Shown here one piece after another: positions 37,523-51,282 of a stretch of DNA of 64,000 nt. A program made the position numbers and the translations under genes. The notes under the pieces were generated by a model. It was not told the origin of the DNA. It did not search any database and saw nothing but the letters and a program-made list of their open reading frames with translations. The stretch is from Campylorhamphus procurvoides (lineage: Eukaryota; Chordata; Aves; Passeriformes; Dendrocolaptidae): assembly GCA_013396655.1 (NCBI GenBank), contig WBMV01007323.1:744001-808000 (forward strand). Direction: 5' to 3'. The stretch's first letter is position 1; the number at the start of each line of letters is the position of its first letter.

Positions 37523-40505
37523 AAAGTGCAGACAATGATATGAAGTGTACGGCAAAGCCAGAAAAAACACTGCTGTTGAGTTGATTGTTGTTTGGGTTTT
37601 TTACCATACTATCCATATTATTCTGTTGAGAAGTAATTAGTTTAATGAACCATAAAAAGATGCATGACAGTTTTCTCAAGACACAATACTATTCTCAAAT
37701 AATGAAAAATTAGCACTTTACATCTATAGTTAAATTAACTGGATTCAGGCAACACGAAGATTTTTTTTTCTTCTCTCAGTCACATTGAGGAGTTTAATGT
37801 TGAAAGAGATACACATATCCATAGAAACAAACACACTGGCTCTTGGGTAGAAAATATCTAAAATTCTTTGAGATAACTAGTGTAACTCTTCAGACTAGTT
37901 AAGATGTCATCTTTTTCAAAAATATTATGTTTGACCTTTTTTTCAACTTTTGACCTGTTGTATTGGGGGAAATAAAAAAAGGAAAAAAAAAAGTAGAAGA
38001 TGAAAATTCAGCAGTTAATATCCTTCAGACCAATTAGCGCTCCTGGTAAAATGTTCTTGATATTGAAACAAGCTTGGAACTTTCTTCCAGACAAATAGAT
38101 CCACTTTTTTTGTCCCTCAGTGACTTGTGTCATAGTAGAGCCTTTGGCTTTACTCTCATCTATATCACTGTTTCAGGGGTGATAGATGTCAACTTACTAA
38201 TAAAAATATAGAAAACAATAGAGAGTTCACACTTTAAAATGTCTTTTTTTTTTCATTATCCTCTGTAGTGAGAATGCTTGAAATGTTCAAGTCTCACAAC
38301 TGACCCGTAGACTTCTGCTACTGAAAAGCTGCTACCACGTGAGCTTTAAATTAGCCAGTTTAACACAGAAGTATTTTTGGACCACATTCCCACAGGCATA
38401 TTGCCTATGGCATAGATAAGAACTTGCCTTTTTCTGATGACATATCTTCAGTTCAGACAACTTCTCTTAATTTTAGGAGGTAAATTTTATGCTAAATTGT
38501 AAATTTTATTCTAAATTAACACCCATTCTTTTATTGTCAAGATGCCCCAAATGTCTCTTATGGAAAATTATTCCTCATAAACTGGATGTTTATGGATTCT
38601 GATGTAATTTAATACTATAAATTCCATAGTCAATATGGAAATGAATTCTACAGGTTCTTTGGTAATTATTTAAAAATCAGTTTGAAAGTGCATAAAAAGA
38701 CTTTATATTCTTTGGGCTCTTGACAGATTCTTTCTCCTTCTCTCCCTTAACTAGTTACATTTTAGAATAAACAAAATTTATTATTTATGTGGATCATTGA
38801 AAAATTGTGTTTCATGTGAGTTTTCTGACATGTTCTCAAAAATCTACTTCTTCCTTTCCAACATATGACAAAAAAACATGGTAATTGGATGTAATGATCT
38901 GCCGTATGTTTATATAACTGAATTAAAATACACCAGCAATCCAGGTTTTCACAGTCTTTACCTAACCCTTAATATTTCTTCTTTTCACTCTTCCCTTACA
39001 ACTCAACATTGTGTGCTGAGCAGAATTTTTATTGAACTCTCACACTGAACCTGAATTCTTTTTTCTCTTTCTCTCACAATAGTGAGAGATGTTCACCTTT
39101 TTTTAATCAATACCTGGGGAGCAATAATAAAATTACCTAAAAGAATGAAGAATGTTTGAGTGTTTTGTGTGTCAGGTCAAAGTTAATAAACCAGAGTTCT
39201 TTTTGCTATCAGCTTTGACAAACTTATTCAGGCTGGCTGATACTCTTAAGGTAGTTGCTGAGCCCTACAGTCTCAGAAACAGGTGCTGTATCAAAACTGA
39301 GATGAATGAATTAAGATTTGGCACGTTAATATTTCCAAATATTGACAATTTAAAAGTGGGCATAGAAAGCTCAAAATGTTATAGCACTGATATGAAGAAA
39401 CTCTGGAAAGGATTGTTTCTTTTCCCTTAACTAAAAGAATGGTGGGAATTTTCTTCAAAATACTAAGTCGTCAGGTTTTGTATGGTAGCAACATAATCTG
39501 TTTCTAAGATGGAAGCACTATGTCTTTTTGCAAGTTTGCAAATAGAAAGCCAATAAACAGATTCCAAACAGAGCCATTACTTCTGCCTCCTTTACTGGAC
39601 TGTTTTTCTTAATGATTTTACTCTCTGCTCAGCGGTATCTTGCACCAGTTTTATCTTATTTATGGTTCAGGTAGTTAGCTTGGGACATGTTATAAACTAT
39701 GCCTCTTAAAGGAAAGAAGGACAATGCAAAATCTGTTATAGTAAACAAGATGTCTGAGGGTTAAGTGGAAGGAAAGAGGAGACAGAATTAGAGGGACTTC
39801 AAACTTGGTTTTTTGATGATGGTACTTTGTAACATTTTTTCAGCTTAGCAACAATTTATTAGTTTTTCATTTATTATTAGGTTCCAGGCCTCAATTAAAA
39901 CAAAAATCTGAAAGTTAGAGATTTGCAACAACCAAAACTGAAGACAACCTTTGCCTTAAATTGATGCAAAGTTTGATCTTCTTATGAGACTGCCAAAGTT
40001 AGTCCCCAAAATAATCAATCACAAATTTCTTTCTCTTGTTTTGTCCATTATATTAATCTAGGATTTCTCCCAGTTACAGCAAACAGGTGCTTCACATACC
40101 TCATTCCTTGATACCTACAAAGCTCTTTAAAATACCATCACTAGAGACTTAATATGCAGGCCAGAGACAGTAACATAAAACAAAGTTATAAAAAATCTAG
40201 CAGGGAATTTTGGATTCTCTGTCCATCTGTGCCAATAAATCACTATAAGGGTTACAAAAGTTTTTTTGAGTACAGTCTCCCTCAACAAATTTTAGATAAT
40301 AAATTTTTAGGAATTAACTTCTAGTCCAAGTGAATCTGTAGCCTTTCTTTGTGGTCAGTAGAGATACACGGGCTCATCCAAAACCAATTCTTTAAGCTTC
40401 TTTGAAATACATGTATGCATATGTAGTATGAAATCCTCACTGCAGTTTCCTGGTTTTCTGTCTTAAGTATAGAATGAGCTTATATTGATCAGCCACACAA
40501 AATTT
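37523..40505. other. Non-coding sequence, no gene seen
   Basis: AT-rich, with no recognised gene. It contains a 19-bp tandem duplication near 38480. A 92-codon plus-strand open frame at 39152-39430 has no recognisable domain. Confidence 0.5.
38480..38517. repeat. Two-copy tandem duplication, 19-bp unit
   Basis: GTAAATTTTATGCTAAATT is followed immediately by a second copy with a single G-to-T difference. Confidence 0.85.
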
Positions 40506-40758
40506 ATCACAGACTATGCTGATTGGTAAGGGACCCAACAAAGATCATCAAGTTCAACTCTGGCCCTGCAAAGAACCATCCCCAAGAGTTGCACTGTGTG
40601 CCTAAGGCTATCATTCAAACGCTTCTTAAACTGTGTCAGGCTCGGTGCTGTGACCACTTCCCTGGGGAGCCTGTTCCAGTGCCCAACCACCCTCTGGGTG
40701 AAGAAGCTTTTTCTAATATCCAACCTAAAGCTCCCCTGACACGATTTCAGGTCTAATG
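40506..40758 (-). mobile_element. CR1 LINE 3' end, reverse
   Basis: On the minus strand this reads as the last 250 bp or so of a CR1 element: the ORF2 C-terminus, then the 3' untranslated region with GATGATCTTTGTTGGGTCCC and a degraded terminal repeat (near 40506). It is the only CR1 copy in the window in reverse orientation apart from undetected fragments. It differs from the plus-strand copies in its 3' untranslated wording, which suggests another subfamily. Confidence 0.93.
40609..40747 (-). pseudogene. CR1 ORF2 extreme C-terminus remnant
   Basis: The minus-strand translation keeps the well-known CR1 ORF2 end: FRLDIRKSFF, then VVGHWNRLPREVV, then a phenylalanine/lysine/arginine-rich tail (FKKRL). 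Only about 46 codons remain, so it cannot be functional. It is in frame without internal stops, so this fragment may be somewhat younger than the others. Confidence 0.88.
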
Positions 40759-43700
40759 CTATCCATAAGCATATAATGCCTCTAGTTTCACCAACCAAAA
40801 ATGAGGTAAAATGAAGCACAAACAAGCTTAGTATTCACTATAGAAATATTGCAAGTGTCAATGTAAAAATGCCCCGTGAATTCCAAAGCCTTCAGCCTTT
40901 CTTTGTGAAAGAGGAACTGAGGTGCCTACCTATTTCAGAATCTGCTCTGTGTTATAACTTTCACTTTATATTGCTGTACTTCGGAACCTAGTTACCAAAA
41001 CTTCTAATAAACTGGCCCTGGGATATTCATAGATGATGACAAGGTTAACCTTTCCTGCTGTATCCAGGTATTGCTGTTTGAAAACCCTATATCTTTGCAA
41101 TTGCTAAAGTCTCTCTCCTACTGAAAAGTGCTGTGCTAAGTTTTCCTCCCTTCTGTTCTCTTGAACTGAACATAACAGACTGTATCCTGCAGGTAGTTGT
41201 AGTTTAAGGGGCAAGCAGTATGCTATTTGCTGTAACTGCTTGCACTTTTGTCCACACCTGTAACCAAAATCAATATTCATGCTTATCTATTCCTCTTTTC
41301 AAAGACCTCTTTATTTATAGGTGATAAAATTTGGCACTAGGTTTAAAAGGCTCTGAAACTCAAACTTAATTAAAGCATCTGTTTATCACCAAACATAACA
41401 AGCCATAAATTATATAGATGTTTCTATTTATTTTGCACTACAAACATGTCACTTTGATCGATATTGATTTGGCTTCTCTAGTGTACATGAACAGTCTTGA
41501 AAGTGACAGCTCACATTTTCTTCTCTACAACAGTAGGCGAAGTTGATGAATAATTGTCAAACATGATTGACTGGGAGGAGATTTCCAAAGGCACAGGTGC
41601 CTGATGTCTATTAGCTATCAGTGGAATGTAGGTGTCTGGCTCCTGTTTGTGTCTTTGAAAGTCTCCCTCCTAGACATATCAAAAGTCTTTGACAGAATTA
41701 TTTGTCTGAATCGGAAATGACATTCCACATGTTTAAAAGGAGATGAAATGTATGGAAAATAAAAAGGCATTGCATGTTAATTTTATCAGTCAGAAATTCT
41801 TCTAGAGATGTGGAAAATCTTGTTGCAGGGAATTCCTTTTGAAATTTAGAAAACGATATGATAAGTTAGAGGTGGAAGATATGACTTATGGGGAAAAGAT
41901 TTAGGGTCTAAATCTTTTTTAGAGAGAAAAGCTAATTAAAGGAGTTGATTCACTTTTACTAATCTGGAACTAGACCTTAAGAAAATTGAATAAGCTAATA
42001 AAAAGGTAAAAAAACCCCATAACCATATCCTGAAAATGAAAGCAGTAGATTTCAGGTCCTTCAGGATCTTTTTTTTTTTTTTTGTAGGAAGAGTAAGATG
42101 TTATTTAGGAATAATATAAGTTCCTTCTTTTGTGAGTGTTGAGTAAAGGGATTGTACTTTAAAAACTGAAGCAATTTATAGTATATGCTTAGAGAGAGAC
42201 AAAAATCAACCTTTATTTAACCTGTTAAAATGCAAGTGGGATTACAGAGCGAGGCCTAGAATGGTCACTATAACATCTTAATTGCTCTCTGTTTTATCTT
42301 TTATTTATTATCCTATAACTATAAAAGGCTGTAAACATGAAGGCCCTTAGTTTTGGATAGATGGGTTATTTTAATAGATGTAAAGATATCATCTAACACC
42401 TTTGCATGATTGATGGTGTATTTCATCCACCTTAGTTCCTACTTTAGTATATGTAAAAGGTTTAGGTCAGGCTTTTTATTTGGTAAATGCTCCTCATGAA
42501 GACTGCACATCCCCTCTGGAAGTCTCACCGCACCAAATGTGAATCCAACAGATTAGCACTTGATCTGTATTTTGCTGACTGAATGCAAACAGCCCTCATT
42601 TAAATTTCAAGAAATTTGGTGTTTTCTCTTCATATTTGTTTATCTTTCTTCAGTGGATCTTTCTGGACATAAGTCTGAGTTGAATTTTATTCATAAAATA
42701 TATTGAGAATTAACTAACCAAGTGATAGTAGATACTGTACTTTTTTAAACTATATTTTCTTCTCAATGAAGAAAGTTTTAGCCCATCAGCCAAAATAAAA
42801 ACAGTTCCATGTGATTTAGCTGCCCATCCACTCACTGTGAATAGAAAAACAGACTGCAATGCAGGAATAATCTGCTGGGTGATAATTATTTGAAATATAT
42901 TTAAATTTGAAATTATTTATGGCTACTAAGATAAAAAGTATACCTTTACAGAACAAATATCATGTTCTTAAATAAGAAACAAATAGGGAAATGTAGTGCT
43001 TAACTGACTGATTCACTCTGTGAATTATGACATGTATGAAAGTTTTGAGCTTTGTGGGTTAATGGAGAAACAAGGTTTAGATGAGATATTTTGACAAGAA
43101 TTCCTATACTTTAGAATTATTTTTAATAACTTCTAAATTTATAGTTTTTTCCAACTTAGAAAACACCTTGTAAGTCTACTTATCACATCAGATGTCATCA
43201 AATGTAACCTTTGAGGAAGAAAAGCGTACAATATATTTTAGTGAACTATAAAAATTTACTATCTAAATATTTTTCAACACAATAATGTTAAAATCCTTAG
43301 GGTCCTCTCATTGATACTATAGCCAAATACAGACTGGTTATACTAAAATAAGATAAAAAAATATTTTGCATGTAGTACTGGTAACTGTAATTCTTGAAAA
43401 CTTTAAATTTCCACTAGAGCACTGTTGGATGCATTTGTCTTCCTCTTCAGGGTGATCAAGAAACACTTCTTCCCTTATAACTCAGCTGGATTGTAAATTA
43501 TCAGAAATTAGCAGAGACATGGAATTGTTTTGACTGTTTCTGAGTGTGTTCAGTGTCAGATGAAAGTTGTTAGGAAGCTGGATATGTGATGTGATATTGA
43601 ATTAAGAAAACCGTATTCTGTGACATCAGCATAGTAAAAGCTATTTTGACAGTACAGATACTTTTGCACAGTAGAGAGTTTTAATCTCTTCCTAAAAAGA

Positions 43701-46700
43701 TAAAATATGTGATAAACTCTTCTTCTTTTTTATTTTGTCCTTCAGAACTAAAGTAAGCATTTAAATTAAGTGACCCACAAGTTGCTTTTCAGCAGCATAA
43801 CTTTCTTAGTTTTATTGATTTCATTTTGATAGCATCTTTAGGCTGAATTCAGAACACCATCTTAGGATCCACTATACATGCATAAGATCTAGTTGATTTC
43901 CATCCTGTTGGTCTTACAATACAAATAGGAATTGTAAGGAAGTGTAATATAGAATTTTGAAGAGAAAAATGAGAAAGAAAAACATAGAATCAGTATATTG
44001 CAGCTACACACCGATGTCTTGACTGTTCAAACAGTCTGTCTCTTTTGTCTCGCAGCCTAAACATTTACTTTAAATTGCAGTCATGTTTATTTAGAATTGT
44101 TTTGACAAGCTGCCATTTCTAAATTAATTTTTCAGATATTATAAAACTTATACTCATGGAGGAGAGTGAGGAAGAAGGAGAAATGTGAAACAAAACAAGA
44201 ACAAACAGCTAGGCTCTAATACACCTAGGTCAAACAATGGTGACAGTGTGTGAATTAGCAGTATATCCTGAAGAGTTTTATACTGTACTTTTGTTCAACT
44301 ATTTAAAGTGTCTTAAGTGTAAGACTTCACATTAAGAGATTGGCAACCTCTTTTTGTTGTTGAACAGTAGTCAATCACTGAGCTAAGGAATTGTATGAAG
44401 CTTACAAAAAATGAAGGTCTGTTAGGGTAGACATATAAATTGCGCAGATCCTGCTTTTATGCAGTTAATCCAACCTTGTATTTAAATTGTTTGTTTGTTA
44501 TAGTTTCGCTGAAGCTGACATCCCTTAGTAAAAAAACCTTTCCTCTTCACTTTAACTTTCTTTTATTCTAACACAAATATTGTCACATTTCTCTAAGCCT
44601 GTGACATTAGGTAAAGTTCTAGAGAAGGTTTATTTTCAACTAAAAAAATATAATTATTTTTAAATTATTGAGCTATTAACTTGTAGGAGGTTATAAGAGG
44701 AGTATGATTCAAACAAAGGAGGAAGTTATTTACTCACAGAAATACAAAGCTCACAGATAAGCCAAACCATCCAAAGCCTTTTGGATATTTCCAACTGTTG
44801 CACCTCATCTGACCTTTTCTTCTCATCCTTATTTATATTATGGTCCAGTTCACTAGCCTTTCGTTACAACTTTCTGGTCAAATTTAATTTTGTTTTCGTT
44901 TCTGTATTCTATTCCCAGTAAAAAACTTTTCTTTTGATTCTTTCCTTGTTAGTTATCAGTGAACCCTTACAATGAAAGGCTCACAGAAGATGGCCAAGGA
45001 CAATGTTAATGAATCTTGGGGAAGGATGAGCAGAGTGATTGATCATGGTTGTTGTAAAGGATGCTGAACTCATGGTTAAGGGGACCCGAGGGAAGTCTTT
45101 GCTCTGCATAAGTCGCTATATCCACTGTTTGGCAATTGTTCATCCTTTAGTTAATAATATGCAAAAAATATGTGACATAAAGAATTCAAACTAAGAAACA
45201 AACAAAGGATCTCTGAGGAGTGCCATGGTCTTGAGCTGGTTTCAAGTCATGTATGCTTTGAAATTCCTGGGGATGTCTCGTATCTTGATGATGAGGAGAA
45301 TATAGAGGTCAGGAAATACTTGCTTTATTGTGATTCAAATGAATACTGCAATTGCTGCAGTCTGCTAAGCGCAATTTGTACTTGCAATGTGATTCAAATC
45401 AATTCCTCCATGTCTCTGTTAAATCAAAATCCTATGTAACTTAAAATAACTTAAGTAAATTCTGTATTACACATTATCACCCCATGTGTGGAATATCTAA
45501 AGGAATCTGATCAGAGTCCTGTACTCTGGCATCCCCAACAGTGAAGATCATCCCCCCTGACCTCCAGATTCCTGGAGCACATCTATTCTGTCAACTCCTG
45601 CACTCATCAGAAAACATTGAACTCCCCCTTGGCCCTGGACCCTCCTCTCTATGCAAAGCAACAGTACAATGATTTTTTTTTAAGAAAAGCACCTCGCAGA
45701 ACATGCTTTTGTTATGCTATCTCCAGTGACTTCATAAAAGAAGTGATATGTTGTATAAGCTAAAGAAGAAAAGCTCACCCTTCCAAGCAGATTGCTGTTA
45801 AAAAAGTAGTTCCAAATCTCTATGGATTTCTAGCTCTCTTAATTTTCCATGACCCTAAATGGTGAGGTTTAAGTCAGCTTGTTATCCGGAGAAATAAAAT
45901 CAAAGAAAGCTGCTGAACAACCTTAATATCTTTGCCTTGAAGCTTTGATGCAGAGTTTACATAATAAAAAAGAAAAAAGAGCTGTTAGAGGTATCAGGGT
46001 GAAATTAAAATATGACTATTCTTTCATTGAAATGATTGCTGACACTGCCATTGAAAATGAGCAGCACTGAATGGTAGCATAGGCTCTGAAGGCCTGAATT
46101 TATTTCCTTTGGCATTCCAAAGAAGATAAGCATTTGAATACACAAGAGGTTTGGGATTTAGGTGATAAATCTGCTCTTTGCTCTGCTCACATGTGTTTCC
46201 TAGATCCTGCTCAGAAACCAGTCAAAGGAGATTCTTCTCTATGCAACATGTGGGTAAAAATGGAGCATTCTGCCTTAGGAGGTTTTGGGGGAAAAATTAA
46301 TAGGGTTCTAAACATCATCGGTTAAAGTGGTGGAATTCAAAGGAGAGCAACTGAAACTGCGCCTTGCTCTGAAAGTCCTTTAACCACTGATTGCTGGCAT
46401 CTGGTGAAGCCCTGTGGGAAGTATCAGTATATGATTTTCCTGTTTTTATAGTCTTACAAAAACATCTCCTATTGTCCATTTGAAGAGACAAATCTTAGAT
46501 TATCTTTTCCCTGACTGGTTCACTCATTCATCTGCTCTAATGTTTTTTACAAGGCACAGAGAAGAACTTCTCTTAACTATTGCCAAGATGTCACCTTTGA
46601 CATATAGTAGTGGAGTGGGTGGGGGGGGTCAGGCAAGCTGCCTGAACTTACAGGATGAAACCTGCAGAGTCAGCAGACTTTTATCACTTTCCTCCCACTC

Positions 46701-49700
46701 TGTTTCCTCTACATCTACTAATAAGCATATAAAAAAGTCTTCAAGCAACACTGCATAAACTCTGATCTATCTGCCCTGTGGGCAGGGTAGATGTGTATTC
46801 TAATTCCTAGAAATCTATAGATGACCTGCTACCATTAAGACGAGGCCATAGAGAAGTTGGAAAGTAGATGGCAAAGACTTGCCTCCAGCCACTTTTTCAT
46901 CCAGTTCTTCTAAATGTTTTGACTTTGCAAAAAAACATTTGATTATAAATCTGTGCTATTTATGTGCAGAACATAAACATGCCAATAACAAATAGCTGTC
47001 TGTGAAAACAGTAGATGACCCCTTAATACAAATGCCATGTGAAGGGTACTTAGTTTTATAGATGATTTGTTAGGTGAGAGGATAAAAGCACTATATGGAA
47101 TTTCTCAGTGATTTGAATTTGCAACAATATGTAGAAAGCCATATGGATATTTTTGTAAGGAGGCATGTAAGAGTTTGGTATTCCTATGAATTCTTAATGG
47201 CTCTGAGAATTAACTAGCCTGGGTCTACTGAAATAAGGCTGCATGTATCAGTAAGTATGTGGCCCGAAATTTGATTATTACTTTTCACTGGGCATTTATC
47301 TGATCTGTATGATTACTTCCTCCTCCACTAAAATCACTACATGATGGCTCACTGAAAAAATATTTTTATTTTCTGACATGTTATCCAGCTCCTGAGTAAC
47401 TAATCCTGGAGTAAGATTCTTAAATAATTATTTAGGAATATAGCTTGTGTTGCCTTGGAACATAAACTGAATTGGAAATACATTCTCTGCATTTCCTTGT
47501 TGTCATTAGCTGTTTAATGGCTCTCAGACTACGTCACTGCAAAGAGAAAAACTAGAGATTGTTAAATGTTGAGACTGAGACAATAATTATGCCAGCTATA
47601 CATCAGAGAAAATCTGGTTTCTGTATTTCCTAACCTCTATCATGCAGTTTACAACTACTTACACAGAACAATACCCTTTTAAAAAAGATTAGGACCTCTA
47701 TTATAAAGTCTGATATTAATGGGGATTTTTAGAAATGACTAGTGGTGATTCAAAAATTGATTGTAGGCCAGAAGCACATAATAACAGTAGGAAAAATTCC
47801 AGTATAAGATTAGTGTAGGAATTAGTGTAGGATAGATAAAGATTAAAAATATAGCCATGTCTTCAAATACTAAGTAACACGGAGTTTGTCCCTTTAAAAT
47901 TTCAGTCTTGATGAACTCTGTTGTGACAAAAAAATATTATAAATTTTAAAGTTATTCTATGACTGTGTGTTTCTTCATATCTGGCAGGCAATAAATGGAA
48001 TTCTCTTAATACATGGAAACATTCTAGTTAATAAAACCAAAGGTTAGTATATTTGATGTTATATATTTGGATACAATATTTAATATTTTAAAATGTGAAG
48101 AATTTTTAGTAAATAATAGGAAAATAATCCAAATTCAATGACATCTCAAAACTGCTATGGAACTGTTATCTGACATAGTGAAGAGCAACAGGAAAGTGCA
48201 GGGCAACACTACAGATAAGGAGAGACAAAATGGATTAAGATTTATTCTCAAATAAAAGAAGAATGGTATGATAGAGACATATAGAAAAGTGTAGATAAGA
48301 TGAACAAGAGAAATTATTCACTCTCACAATAAGAAAAGGAGGGAGCACAGACTGACATTACTTGACAGCAAATGTAAGGTAAAACAAAGGAAAAGGTTTC
48401 TTTTTTCACATACATACATAACTAAACTGTGTAACTCATTGAGAGGATATTGTGGATTTCTTGTATTACAAAAAAATAATACTTAAAATTTGAATAAATT
48501 CATTAAAAACAGTCCCATCTTTAACTACAGTAAATAGAACAAGCCAGTTGCAATTTTCCTATGCAGCAACTCTCTAAAATGAAAATCTCTACAGGGAGTT
48601 TATACCATGGAAACATTACTCTAACCCCAGTTTTAACACCTTTCCTTTCATCTAGGCCCGCATGCCTAACTCCGGTGGACAGCGATGTTCTAGGTTGAAT
48701 TATCTTTTAAATAATCCCGTGTTCTTCTGTTCTAAAGGCAAATATTTGAATTTCAGCTCCTTAGGAGAATCTTCAAGAGGATAGATATACATACAATGTG
48801 GTTAGTATTTTAATTTCAGACAACACAGCGTTATATCAGACTCAATTTGTCTGAGAGACACATTTTTTAAAGATGGTTAAATGTGTATTTAAGTATTTTA
48901 GAATTTAAAGCATATACATCAATATCTTCAAATTGAAGAGGAAAAAGGAAGCTGTTGATTTAAAGGAGGTGATAGACTTGTAGGAAGGCCAAGCTCAAGT
49001 TACTGGCAGGTACAGATTCATATTCCTCTCAAGCACTAAATCAAACAATGCAGATTTTGTCTTGGCTTTGGTATTCTGAGGTTCTATAAAGTAGCAGAGA
49101 TAATACTTCCAAGAATAGCTTAATAATAACTTCATAATTTTGTATCCATGGAAAGTCGCAACTTAGTGAAACTTCTCAGCTGTTACAAATATATTTAAAA
49201 AAAAAATCTGATTCTGTTGGCTACATTCAGTAGCTATAATTCATCTTCTAGTCTACTTATTGATCATCTATGCTTTTAAGTGCCTTAAAAGAACTAGAAA
49301 GTTCATTTTACCAATATTAGGTAGAAATTCTGAATTACAAGATTTTAGCTAATGAACTAGTTTACTAAATGAGGTAACTGTAAAGTCTTGGATATGGCTT
49401 GTTGCAGCCGTTATGGGTTAAACTGCTTTGCTACAAGAAAATAAAGCAATAACTTCACATGAAGGAATTTAGCTATCATGGAGATCAGGCGAAGACCTCA
49501 CAAATGTTGTTAGCTTTCACCTCCCTTATGGAATATTAATAAAGAACAAGAACATTCAGGAGAAAATACTTACAGTCTTTTGTTAATCCTGGATGTCTCA
49601 GTTTCTTTGTACTCAAGCTAAGTTTACAAAACATTATCATCTGATTTTCAGGGATGCTTGGTTCTTCAAAATCCTCTAAGAAAAAGTCAAACTGATGGAT

Positions 49701-50801
49701 TTTTCAGACTGTCTAAGAGCAACAACAGCTGTAGTCAAAGGTTGCACCTGGATTCTTTTAGGCCACAGAAATTTAAAAATATTTTCTTTGCTAGCTGAAG
49801 TTGTCAGAGCAAAAATACATGGGAGAGAAGGCAAACCTGATGGTCTTGAGTGTCTCTATACCCAAAAAAGTAAGAACCCAACAATGGAGATGGACTTTGT
49901 TACTCTCTACACATACACCATTTGCTGGTCTGGCCTGGCACACCCCATAATTTTTGTTTCACAGTGAGCTACTGCCACTGATCCATCTGGAAAAATCAGT
50001 TCACAAAAAGGATAGTCCTTTTAATGCACAGTGTAAGCTGGGTCTGGCATGGTCAAGGCACTCGTTATTTACACAGAAATACCTAAGATTTTTTCTGGAG
50101 AGGGGAGATACCCTTCACTGCAGCTCCTGTAAAATAGGCTAATCAGAGGCAGGTTTCATGTCCGTCTGCCAAGTTAGGAACAGAGCCAGTAAGTATACCA
50201 CATGCCTCTGATGCATTCAAGTGTGCACCTGGTGTTAGTTAATTGGGTGAAGACTTTTTGCCTGTGGGTGGAAAGGATTTAGTGACAGAAGGTTTTTCTA
50301 TTCTCCCACTACCACTCCACGCAGTAAGAGGAAGAACATGATTGACTGGCCTATTTTGTAAGACTATCTGTTTCAGGACTGGGGAATATTCAAGGTTAAA
50401 AGGGGAGTTATTTGATTTACAAAAAATAAATAAGTACATTCTAGGATACATGATGGACAAATAGAATTCTTCTCTCAAGTAAGCCTTAAATTCTCACTGA
50501 CACGGAAATGGAGAGTGGAGGAAGAAGAGTCATTACAGTGATTTTATTGCTGATTTTTCCAGCAAGGAAGTGAATGAAGCACAGCTGGTTTCTTTTTCCA
50601 CTGCATGTGTCTACACAGAGCATAAGGATATGGCTGCTGGGAAACAGTGCACTGGTTTCTAACAAGGATAATAAATAAGTGACAGTGTAAAAAGTTTCTC
50701 AGATTTACAAGCAGGTTAGACATATGTTGAGGAATGGTTACAAGACCAGGGACATGGGTCCCTGGAGAATTTGATACAAAGCAACAAAATTTAGATACTG
50801 A
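40759..50801. other. Non-coding sequence, no gene seen
   Basis: About 10 kb of AT-rich sequence. The only repeat-like structure I could support is the palindromic relic at 41575-41670. A poly-T run lies near 42069-42084 and an eight-G run near 46621. Open frames of 60-92 codons (46134, 46480 and 49695, plus strand) have no recognisable domains. Confidence 0.5.
41575..41670. repeat. Degenerate palindromic repeat, possible ancient DNA-transposon relic
   Basis: GGAGATTTCCAAAGGCACA (41577-41595) and the reverse complement of 41648-41666 (GGAGACTTTCAAAGACACA) match at 15 of 19 positions. The centre carries GGTGCCTGATG and TCAGTGGAATGTAGGTGTCT, resembling the AGGCACCTAA..TCAATGGGA..TTAGGTGCCT palindromic wording that I recall from dispersed repeats of turtles, crocodilians and birds. 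The structure is seen directly. The family assignment is memory-based and uncertain. Confidence 0.5.
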
Positions 50802-51065
50802 TGTGGCAAGATTGAGAGGATCTTTAGAAAGAACAGTATGCAAGAACAGGAGGTGGAACAAGACGTGAGAATACAAAGTTAGCAAAACTGAGCTTGTGAA
50901 ACTATAAACTGCCAAACTGCAGACACACTGCTTAATTCTTGAAGTAGACTAATAAGATTGCACCAAGTATTGTAAGTAACATATAAAAGCCTGTTCATAG
51001 CATAATAAAGTTTAGACTTGCTTATCAATCACATTGATTGCGTGACTTTCTCCCTCTCCGTGACA
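50802..51065 (+). mobile_element. ERV LTR, forward (family C, lysine-tRNA primed)
   Basis: A short LTR inferred from its 3' landmarks: a TATA box (TATAAAA, 50982-50988), a polyadenylation signal AATAAA (51004-51009), then a U5 rich in T and C ending ..CCGTGACA. A primer binding site follows at 51068. The proposed 5' end (TGTGGCAAGATTGAGAGG) gives a TG..CA element of about 264 bp. This start is an inference, and the LTR might extend further upstream. No second LTR copy lies in the window. Confidence 0.75.
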
Positions 51066-51067
51066 TA

Positions 51068-51085
51068 TAGCGCCCGAACAGGGAC
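51068..51085 (+). promoter_or_regulatory. Retroviral primer binding site, lysine-tRNA type
   Basis: TAGCGCCCGAACAGGGAC differs by a single base from the primer binding site complementary to the 3' end of tRNA-Lys (TGGCGCCCGAACAGGGAC), used by many beta- and lentiviral-type retroviruses. It sits two bases after the LTR end, where the family expects it. This is the clearest retroviral signal in the window. Confidence 0.9.
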
Positions 51086-51282
51086 AGAGATAATAGTAGA
51101 GATTTCTGTCTGCGGAGAGCCCAGAGAAGCACTGATAGGCAGCAATCGGAGGGCGAAAAAGAGCAACCTGATGCTGGTGTAAGGGGCCTCTTCGCGCCTG
51201 GGAATCCAGTCCCACCATCCGGGGAAGTGTCCCTCCATCGGGGAGGTAATCTTGTTTATACATACAAAAAAGGGGACAAGAG
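51086..51282 (+). mobile_element. ERV 5' leader remnant
   Basis: Sequence downstream of the primer binding site that is GC-richer than the flanks. It has a candidate splice donor (GGGGAGGTAATC, about 51239-51250). No gag reading frame follows, because recognisable CR1 sequence starts at about 51283. The internal part of the provirus is therefore missing, through deletion or replacement. Confidence 0.6.

Noticed and set aside
45481..45670. GC-richer segment that might be an LTR or exon
   Set aside because: No TATA, polyadenylation signal, primer site or open frame that would support either reading.
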